This document shows, piece by piece, positions 5,034 to 10,399 of a stretch of DNA of 10,399 nt. A model generated the notes under the pieces. The model did not search any database and was not told the DNA's origin. It saw only the letters and a program-made list of their open reading frames with translations. This DNA is from an uncultured Neomegalonema sp. (GTDB taxonomy: Bacteria; Pseudomonadota; Alphaproteobacteria; Rhodobacterales; Rhodobacteraceae), in contig CALFWP010000009.1 in assembly GCA_937927905.1 (NCBI GenBank), positions 1 to 10,399 of the forward strand, read 5' to 3'. Within the stretch, counting starts at the first letter, position 1. The number at the start of each line of letters is the position of its first letter. A program made the position numbers and the translations under genes.

Positions 5034-6347
5034 TTGCAAGGGACCCCGCCTGACCATCCGCAGCGAATCGCGCTTGCCAACGAGCTGCATGCAAGACCGT
5101 CCGCACTTTTAAGGCCGCCCTGCCGCGTGTCGTCCCTGGCGATAAACTGCCGGCCGGAAGACACCGAAAAAATGCGGGCACATCTTATCGCCCTCTGTGA
5201 CCGTTTCGGCGCGGCACATCCGGCAGAGGGTGCTCCGCAATTTCTGGCGGATTTCGGACGGTTCCGTCTGCGCTGGGAACATCATACAGAATTTGTCGCC
5301 GTAGCAATCATGACTGGGCCTGCTGTAGAGGGACAGGCCGCCTTTGACGCCCCCGCATTGAATCTGTTGCCCGCTGACTGGGTTGCCGACCTGCCCGGGA
5401 CAATGCTGGCGGCTGTGCATGTACATTGCGAGACCCGAGACGAGCACTTTGATCAGGGCAATTTCAGCATACCGCTCCATCTTGCTCCGCTGTTTCACAA
5501 ACAGAGCCTGGTCGGGGGCAGCGTGTTCGGTGATCAGGCGCGGTTCTGGGGCGATTTTCGCATCCATGAAGACGGTTTCATGCGCTTTGCAATCCAGTGC
5601 GATGCCAATTTTGACGAGGCTATGCTGGGGCGTGTGATCCAGCGTCTAATCGAAGTGGAAACCTATCGCGCCGCTTCGATGCTGGCTGTCACCGATGCGC
5701 GCGGTGTCTGGCCGCGCCTGAACGGGATAGACCGCGCGCTTGCGCAGGCAACCGGCGACATCGGCGGGGACGCCCCCGAAGCGGAACGGCTGGTTCTGGA
5801 TCGGATCACCGAATTATCCGCCGAGATTGAACAGATCACCGCTGCAAATGCATTCCGCCTGGATGCCGCCCGCGCCTATGCCGCGATTGTCGCCCGCCGT
5901 ATCGAGGTGTTGTCGGCTCAGCCGATCCCAGGTCTCATCAGCCTCCAGGCTTTTATGCAACGGCGTTATGATCCGGCAATGAACAGTTGTGAGGCAACCC
6001 GCGCCCGCCTGATGACCCTGTCCGAACGGGCCACCCGTGTCGCCACTCTGCTGCGAACCAGAATTGACGTGGCGCTGGAGGAACAGAACCGCGAAGTGCT
6101 TGCTTCGATGAATGCACGCAGTGCAACGCAGTTGCGGTTACAGGAAACCGTTGAGGGATTTTCTGTGGTCGCCATCAGTTATTATGCGGTCGGATTGGTT
6201 GCCCTGGTCCTCTCACCGCTAAGCAAACAGTTCGGCCTGTCGGCGGATTGGACCAAAGCGGCAGTTGTCCTGCCGGTCCTGCTACTGGTGTGGCTGTTTA
6301 TCCGCCGTGTCAAGGCCAGGGCACTGCGCGATGGCAGGTCATCGTAG
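5034..6347 (+). CDS. DUF3422 family membrane protein of unknown function
   Basis: This 437-residue protein belongs to the DUF3422 family, recognised by the N-terminal 'HPQRIALANELHARPSALL' (8-26), the 'WEHHTEF' block (81-87), 'GGSVFGDQARFWGDFRIHEDGF' split over 161-182, and the C-terminal transmembrane pair. Layout: a cytoplasmic alpha/beta domain (1-220), a long helical, coiled-coil-prone region (245-370) and two transmembrane helices near 374-396 and 406-424, ending in a basic tail. This plan (soluble domain, long helix, two C-terminal TM helices) resembles CorA-type or RMD1/DUF155 proteins; that comparison is mine. The start is TTG 5034, chosen because GGAGGA precedes it and because conserved sequence begins only a few codons in; no ATG fits. 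The function is unknown. It sits between fpr (105 bases before) and a sensor kinase (77 bases after), all on one strand, so co-expression is possible. Confidence 0.88.
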   Translation: MQGTPPDHPQRIALANELHARPSALLRPPCRVSSLAINCRPEDTEKMRAHLIALCDRFGAAHPAEGAPQFLADFGRFRLRWEHHTEFVAVAIMTGPAVEGQAAFDAPALNLLPADWVADLPGTMLAAVHVHCETRDEHFDQGNFSIPLHLAPLFHKQSLVGGSVFGDQARFWGDFRIHEDGFMRFAIQCDANFDEAMLGRVIQRLIEVETYRAASMLAVTDARGVWPRLNGIDRALAQATGDIGGDAPEAERLVLDRITELSAEIEQITAANAFRLDAARAYAAIVARRIEVLSAQPIPGLISLQAFMQRRYDPAMNSCEATRARLMTLSERATRVATLLRTRIDVALEEQNREVLASMNARSATQLRLQETVEGFSVVAISYYAVGLVALVLSPLSKQFGLSADWTKAAVVLPVLLLVWLFIRRVKARALRDGRSS

Positions 6348-6424
6348 CTGGCGGCCGTCAGACCAGCGAATGTGACTGTAGAGTTATCTTGCGCAAACCG
6401 GACCGTTCCGACACTCTCACTCAT

Positions 6425-8527
6425 ATGTTCCGTTCGATTAAAACAACAATCCTGATAGCTCTGGTTGGCCTGCAAATAATCACAGCCGGTATTATCATTT
6501 CCACTTCTTATGTGACCTCGGAAACAGCTGTTCTGAGACAGGCCGAGCAGTTGATGATCAAGACGGCAAAACACACGATCCGCCATACACAAAGTTTTCT
6601 TGAACGTGCAGAAACAGCTCTGAATCTGTCACAAGGCCTGCACCAGATGCGGATTTTTGATAACGGAAACCATGAGCTTCTGGAGCGGTTTTTCTTTAAA
6701 CAGCTGCGGGTATCCCCGACCCTGAGCGGCATTTATTACGGCGACACAAAAGGACAGTTTATTTTTGTGAGCCGAACAGAAGGCCCGGGCGGAACCGGAT
6801 ACAGAACCAAAGAAATTTCATCAGACAGAACCGGTGCCCAACTCACGTTCCGCAACGCCGAATTTGAAACAGTCAGTTCTGAAATCGATGAGCATGACAC
6901 CTACGATCCCCGCGCCCGGCCCTGGTATACACTGGCTTCGGATACCGGCGGAATGTCATGGACAAAGCCCTATATTTTTTACACTTCGCAATTGCCTGGT
7001 ATTAGCGCAGCTGCACCGGTTTACGCGGATGACGGGACACTTAGCGGCGTCATCGGCATTGATATGGAAATCTCGGCGATTTCAGATTTTCTGGCAAACC
7101 TGAGCATCAGCAAATCCGGCACGGCCTTTATTCTTGAAACCAATGGCGATGTAATTGCGCATCCGGACCCGTCAAAAATCAAAAAACATATCGGTAACGG
7201 CGAAGACGGCATCCGTTTCGCGAAAATCAACGAGATAGACGACCCTGTTGCCCGCGCCGTAGCAGACAGAATTTCTGCAAAAAACGGCAATGTTGATTTT
7301 TCCGTTGATCAGTTCGTACGGGTTGATCTGAACAATGAAATATACAACGCCGTGTTCGCGCCCTTCATGATTGGCAATCTGGACTGGACGATTGCAATCT
7401 ATGTCCCCCAGAACGAGTTTCTCGGACCGATCACTGACGGACGCGTCAGAAATATTGCGATTGCCGTTTCCATCGCAGTCATTGCCATACTTACCGGCCT
7501 GATCATAACACGCATGATCATCGCGCCGCTTAGCGAAATTTCCCGTTGCGCCGATCAGATTGCGCGCGGAGAAACAGCACGTACGAAGGCCTTACCGGAA
7601 AACTTCGAAGAACTCAGAAATGTCTCAACGGCGTTCCGGCGCATGACTGAGTGGTTATCGGATTATAAAAGGCAAAACAGCGCGATGCACGGCGCTCTTG
7701 CTTCATCCGCAAAAAAGCTGGAACGTCAGGTTGCTGATCTGAACGCGGAAATTTTGGAACGGAAACGCGCAGAGCTGCAAAGCCAAAAACTTCAAAACGA
7801 ACTGGCGCATGTCACCCGCTACAGCACCGCCGGTGAAATGGCCGCAAGCCTGGCCCATGAACTCAATCAACCCCTCACCGCAATCACCCAGTACTGTGAC
7901 GCGCTGCTCAGTACGCATGCCGTCAAAAGCCTGCCTGATGGAGAGGTTGTGAATTATATTGAAGATATTCAGGATCAGGCGTTCAGATCCGGAGAGATTA
8001 TCCGTCACCTGAGGCAATTTATACGCAAAGGCGAAACGGACTCGGAAGAGGTCGATCTGAATGAACTGATTACCCAGACTGTCCGCCTGATAGAACCGCA
8101 AGCAAAGGAAAACGGCATCGGGATTACAATCGCCACCGATCCCGACCTGCCGCTTATCCAGATCAACCGTGTACAAATTGCGCAGGTTTTGGTGAATCTG
8201 CTCCGCAACAGCGTGGATGCCATTGTATCAGCGGACAGTGAAAAGCGCCTGATCAGTATCAACAGCCGTATTCGCGGTGAACAGACTGAAATCATGGTCG
8301 AGGATAGCGGTCTCGGACTTACCTCACCCTGCGATGCCTTTAAACCGTTCGAAACCAGTAAGCAGGACGGAATGGGCATGGGCCTATCCATCAGCCGCTC
8401 GATCGTCGAAGCCCATAACGGACGCCTGAGTGCAGATATGGACATTTCATCAGGTGCCAGGTTCAGAATTTTGCTTCCGAACAGGTCAGGTGAGAACGTT
8501 AGAGAAGCAACGGAAGCGGCAGAGTGA
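6425..8527 (+). CDS. dCache-HAMP sensor histidine kinase (orphan, FixL/DctB-like kinase core)
   Basis: This 700-residue inner-membrane kinase probably senses a small periplasmic ligand and autophosphorylates on His to pass phosphate to a response regulator not found here. Order of domains: TM1 (about 7-27), periplasmic double Cache domain (about 35-335) with 'YDPRARPWY' (160-168) and 'GVIGIDMEI' (208-216), TM2 (about 343-364), HAMP (365-415), coiled coil (420-465), HisKA with H478 in 'SLAHELNQPLTAI', then the ATPase domain with N595 in 'NLLRNSVDA', the DxG box 'EDSGLGL' (626-632) and the G2 box 'GMGMGLS' (649-655). All catalytic boxes look intact. No receiver or PAS domain is present. I chose ATG 6425 because TM1 follows at once. 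An upstream in-frame ATG (6248) would overlap the DUF3422 gene by 100 bases and add 59 non-conserved residues. No clear Shine-Dalgarno precedes 6425; a TTG at 6389 is an alternative. Confidence 0.92.
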   Translation: MFRSIKTTILIALVGLQIITAGIIISTSYVTSETAVLRQAEQLMIKTAKHTIRHTQSFLERAETALNLSQGLHQMRIFDNGNHELLERFFFKQLRVSPTLSGIYYGDTKGQFIFVSRTEGPGGTGYRTKEISSDRTGAQLTFRNAEFETVSSEIDEHDTYDPRARPWYTLASDTGGMSWTKPYIFYTSQLPGISAAAPVYADDGTLSGVIGIDMEISAISDFLANLSISKSGTAFILETNGDVIAHPDPSKIKKHIGNGEDGIRFAKINEIDDPVARAVADRISAKNGNVDFSVDQFVRVDLNNEIYNAVFAPFMIGNLDWTIAIYVPQNEFLGPITDGRVRNIAIAVSIAVIAILTGLIITRMIIAPLSEISRCADQIARGETARTKALPENFEELRNVSTAFRRMTEWLSDYKRQNSAMHGALASSAKKLERQVADLNAEILERKRAELQSQKLQNELAHVTRYSTAGEMAASLAHELNQPLTAITQYCDALLSTHAVKSLPDGEVVNYIEDIQDQAFRSGEIIRHLRQFIRKGETDSEEVDLNELITQTVRLIEPQAKENGIGITIATDPDLPLIQINRVQIAQVLVNLLRNSVDAIVSADSEKRLISINSRIRGEQTEIMVEDSGLGLTSPCDAFKPFETSKQDGMGMGLSISRSIVEAHNGRLSADMDISSGARFRILLPNRSGENVREATEAAE

Positions 8528-8558
8528 TCATCACGCCCTGCCCCCTGCATAATAACAA

Positions 8559-9311
8559 TTACCGCACCGGCGGCATACGGATCGCGTTATCACGGCATTC
8601 GCGCTGCACTTCCTGACTGCATTGGCGGAAATTTAAATCCTTATCGAAACAAACGCGCACTTCGCGCAGGCGCTTGCGATTACATGAAATAGAGATCATG
8701 CTGTCATTCATGGCAGGGTTCACCTCCATAAATGCCTCTTCAATCACCCGCGGTTTCACTGTGATAGTACGGGACAGGCCATCAAAAGCCGCCGGAACCT
8801 TCACCTTCTGAAAGGCGTCTTTCACCGTATCAAAATATGCGGCCGGCTGCAGACCGGAGCAGGTGCCGTGCTTTTTCCACTGATGAAAAATCAGGCCCTT
8901 GGCGGGCATGATCGGCAGCATTTCACTGACGGTCCGGTCCGGCACCCGGGCACTGACATTACAATTTTCCGGCCAGCCCTTTTCATATTGCGGCCAAAGC
9001 CCGTGCGCGACAAACCCGAAAGAGCGCCGCCCGGAGCATTGGTCCGAATTGCGGGTATCATCCTCGCAAAATGTCGGCGACCATGACATCGCAAGCACGT
9101 AAAAGTCGAAAGCGCCCTGCTGATTGCTGCGGTCTGACCCTCCGGACCGTGACAGTCCGCTTTGCGATGACGGGGCATTGGCCGTAAAGGAGGCCCCGGA
9201 TTGCCCGTTCAGCTGTTGTCCGAGAAACTGGTCCAATGTGCCGTTCTGCCATGCCAGAAACGCACCGACGGCAAGCGCCGCAAGCCCCCCGAATGTCGTG
9301 TTGCGGTTCAT
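8559..9311 (-). CDS. RNase T2 family ribonuclease, exported or membrane-anchored
   Basis: This 250-residue protein is a T2-type endoribonuclease, an acid-base enzyme that cleaves RNA through a 2',3'-cyclic phosphate intermediate. Both active-site segments are present: CAS I 'FVAHGLWPQY' (100-109, H103) and CAS II 'FHQWKKHGTCSG' (142-153, with H143, K147 and H148). The segment 'FDFYVLAMSWSPTFCE' (68-83) is the usual first strand. Cysteines at 82, 92, 117, 151, 210, 221, 231 and 239 suggest disulfides and hence a periplasmic or extracellular location. The N-terminus has one hydrophobic stretch (about 8-21) and then a Ser/Gly/Gln-rich linker (35-66) with no obvious signal-peptidase site, so it may be an anchor. 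I placed the start at ATG 9311, after GAGGAG; a longer frame to 9506 has no family support. It is convergent with the kinase gene (31 bases) and divergent from trcR. Confidence 0.93.
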   Translation of the reverse strand: MNRNTTFGGLAALAVGAFLAWQNGTLDQFLGQQLNGQSGASFTANAPSSQSGLSRSGGSDRSNQQGAFDFYVLAMSWSPTFCEDDTRNSDQCSGRRSFGFVAHGLWPQYEKGWPENCNVSARVPDRTVSEMLPIMPAKGLIFHQWKKHGTCSGLQPAAYFDTVKDAFQKVKVPAAFDGLSRTITVKPRVIEEAFMEVNPAMNDSMISISCNRKRLREVRVCFDKDLNFRQCSQEVQRECRDNAIRMPPVR

Positions 9312-9402
9312 CTTCGTCTCCTCACCCTGAATGCAGGCTTTGCAAATGCCCCCGAACGGCTCTATATCAAAGTTGTTCCCGGAAATCACAGGTCCCGGTG
9401 GA

Positions 9403-9423
9403 CGCGCCCGAAAAGCGCGCCCG
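9403..9423. repeat. 8-bp direct repeat CGCGCCCG upstream of trcR
   Basis: CGCGCCCG occurs at 9403-9410 and again at 9416-9423, a 13-base period. The same segment also holds a 5-bp inverted repeat (CGCGC 9403-9407, GCGCG 9415-9419). It lies in the 142-base divergent gap between the RNase T2 and trcR genes, about 30 to 50 bases before the trcR start. It could be a regulator site acting on either gene; it could also be chance in GC-rich DNA. Confidence 0.3.
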
Positions 9424-9453
9424 TTCCCGCCTGTCCTAACGAAGAGTGCTCCG

Positions 9454-10137
9454 ATGTCGCAACCCCTGATGCCCAAAGCTGTCGCCGTCTGGCTGGTGGA
9501 CAACACATCACTGACCTTTGATCAGATTGCCGCTTTTGTAGAAATGCACCCGCTGGAGGTTTCCGGTATTGCCGACGGGGAAGTCGCTGTCGGAATGAAG
9601 GGACGTGATCCTGTTGCAGCGGGAGAGCTGACCCGCGCCAGCATCGAAGAATGCGAAAAAGACCCGAAAAAACGTCTCAGACTTGTGGCCCGCAAAGCCC
9701 TGCCGCCGCAAAAACGGAAATCACCGCGCTATACACCGCTGTCGAAAAGACAGGAGCGTCCCGCCGCTATCGCCTGGTTGGTGCGCAATCACCCTGAACT
9801 CAGCGACGGACAGATCGGCAAACTTGTCGGAACCACAAAACCGACGATACAGTCGATTCGCGACAAATCCCACTGGAACATGTCACAGATTCAACCGATT
9901 GATCCGGTCGCTCTGGGAATGTGCCGGCAGACGGAACTGGACGAAGCGGTCAAAAAGGCCGCGAAAAAAGCCGGCATCACGGAAACGGTTATTCCTGTTG
10001 ATGAAACGCTGATGAGTACAGAAGACTCGCTGGCCTTTGATACGGCACCGGTGGAGACGCCGAGAGAGATGACAGCGGACGAGCTGTTCAATCTGCCGAA
10101 AGGGGATGTCGTGGAAGAGGACGAGCCGTCACGCTAA
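9454..10137 (+). CDS. trcR: TrcR/DUF1013 family cell-cycle transcriptional regulator
   Basis: This 227-residue protein matches DUF1013, a family known only from alphaproteobacteria and named TrcR (cell-cycle transcriptional regulator) in current annotation. Signature blocks are 'PLMPKAVAVWLVDNTSLTFDQIA' split over 4-26, 'HPLEVSGIADGEV' (32-44), 'SPRYTPLSKRQERPAAIAWL' (90-109), 'RNHPELSDGQIGKLVGTTK' (111-129) and 'SIRDKSHWN' (134-142). Two helix-turn-helix-like units are visible, at about 21-43 and 117-140, joined by a basic linker; the C-terminal 60 residues are acidic and probably flexible. The length is normal. The start ATG 9454 was chosen because the family begins within a few residues of it and GAAGAG precedes it; the frame continues upstream to 9331 but without family sequence. 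It diverges from the RNase T2 gene and converges with the NDUFA9-like gene. Direct targets cannot be inferred here. Confidence 0.9.
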   Translation: MSQPLMPKAVAVWLVDNTSLTFDQIAAFVEMHPLEVSGIADGEVAVGMKGRDPVAAGELTRASIEECEKDPKKRLRLVARKALPPQKRKSPRYTPLSKRQERPAAIAWLVRNHPELSDGQIGKLVGTTKPTIQSIRDKSHWNMSQIQPIDPVALGMCRQTELDEAVKKAAKKAGITETVIPVDETLMSTEDSLAFDTAPVETPREMTADELFNLPKGDVVEEDEPSR

Positions 10138-10183
10138 GCGATATGCGCGACGGCCTCTGAATAGCAAATCCGACCGTAATGCC

Positions 10184-10399
10184 CTACCCGTCCGTGCCGG
10201 GTTTCATACGGGCATATTGTCCGTACGGGCGGTAACGGTACAGATAAGACGGCAAAACCGATTCCATGGTCGTGGGGGTAATCCCGATATCGGACAGTGT
10301 CTTCGCGTCACCGGCAACGACATTATCCAGCTTGAGCATATTCACCTGATCCCTTGTCACAAGGGGTGCCATACCGAACAGACGATTCGGGATTTCCGC
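10184..10399 (-). CDS. C-terminal part of a complex I NDUFA9-like protein (partial)
   Basis: The gene enters from the right edge on the minus strand; only its last 71 codons are in the window, ending at TAG 10186-10184. The fragment reads 'AEIPNRLFGMAPLVTRDQ' then 'VNMLKLDNVVAG', 'LSDIGITPTTMESVLPSYL' and 'YRYRPYGQY'. This matches the C-terminal end of the NDUFA9-type atypical short-chain dehydrogenase family, an NAD(P)H-binding accessory protein of respiratory complex I found in alphaproteobacteria and mitochondria. The Rossmann domain with its glycine-rich motif must lie beyond 10399. The ATG at 10372 is internal, not a start, because the frame stays open and conserved upstream. The gene converges on trcR across 46 bases with no clear terminator. 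Confidence 0.85.
   Translation of the reverse strand, partial: AEIPNRLFGMAPLVTRDQVNMLKLDNVVAGDAKTLSDIGITPTTMESVLPSYLYRYRPYGQYARMKPGTDG

Noticed and set aside
6248..6424. N-terminal extension of the histidine kinase by 59 residues
   Set aside because: It overlaps the DUF3422 gene in another frame, is rich in Cys, Gly and Pro without a family match, and would place the first membrane helix far from the N-terminus.
6182..6592. Minus-strand 136-codon frame across the DUF3422-kinase junction
   Set aside because: It is antisense to two well-supported genes and has no recognisable domain.
8528..8558. Bidirectional terminator between the kinase and RNase T2 genes
   Set aside because: The 31-base gap has no GC-rich stem with flanking T-runs.
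9312..9506. N-terminal extension of RNase T2 by 65 residues
   Set aside because: The ATG at 9311 has a good ribosome site and is followed directly by a hydrophobic export segment. The extension would run into the trcR coding region.
1..10399. CRISPR array or tandem repeat system
   Set aside because: No regularly spaced repeats of 20 bases or more were seen by eye on either strand.

Overview
The window reads as a chromosomal stretch of an alphaproteobacterium with a moderate GC content. The evidence is a set of families that are typical of, or largely restricted to, that class: the NDUFS4-like and NDUFA9-like accessory subunits of respiratory complex I (both shared with mitochondria), a DUF1013/TrcR-type cell-cycle regulator, a DUF3422 membrane protein and an alphaproteobacterial-type ferredoxin-NADP reductase. 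I cannot name the genus from sequence alone.

Left part (1-2423): accessory DNA. A 3'-terminal fragment of an unrecognised basic protein runs in from the left edge and looks frameshifted at its end. Facing it on the minus strand is a compact type II restriction-modification unit: a C5-cytosine DNA methyltransferase (2423-1089), then an endonuclease-like protein (1096-308) whose start codon lies inside the last codons of the methyltransferase gene. A 184-base leader (2424-2607) with two inverted repeats separates this unit from a tRNA-Arg(TCT) gene on the same strand (2608-2684). The 3' end of the tRNA faces the restriction-modification genes, the usual geometry of a genomic island inserted at a tRNA gene.

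Right part (2685-10399): apparently core genome. On the minus strand is an NDUFS4-like complex I subunit (2756-3061). A plus-strand run follows: nicotinamidase (pncA), ferredoxin-NADP reductase (fpr), a DUF3422 membrane protein with a TTG start, and a dCache-HAMP sensor histidine kinase with no response regulator nearby. Convergent to the kinase is an exported or membrane-anchored RNase T2 (8559-9311, minus). Divergent from that is the TrcR/DUF1013 regulator (9454-10137, plus). The window closes with the C-terminal end of an NDUFA9-like protein on the minus strand.

Several core genes share a redox and pyridine-nucleotide theme (two complex I accessory subunits, nicotinamidase, NADPH-ferredoxin reductase), but spacing and strand changes argue against one operon. 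The most noteworthy points are the island boundary at the tRNA, the restriction endonuclease family with a Q-x-K active-site variant, the uncharacterised DUF3422 protein with CorA-like topology, and the orphan sensor kinase with an amino-acid or amine-type dCache signature. I found no CRISPR array, intact insertion sequence, integrase or phage gene.
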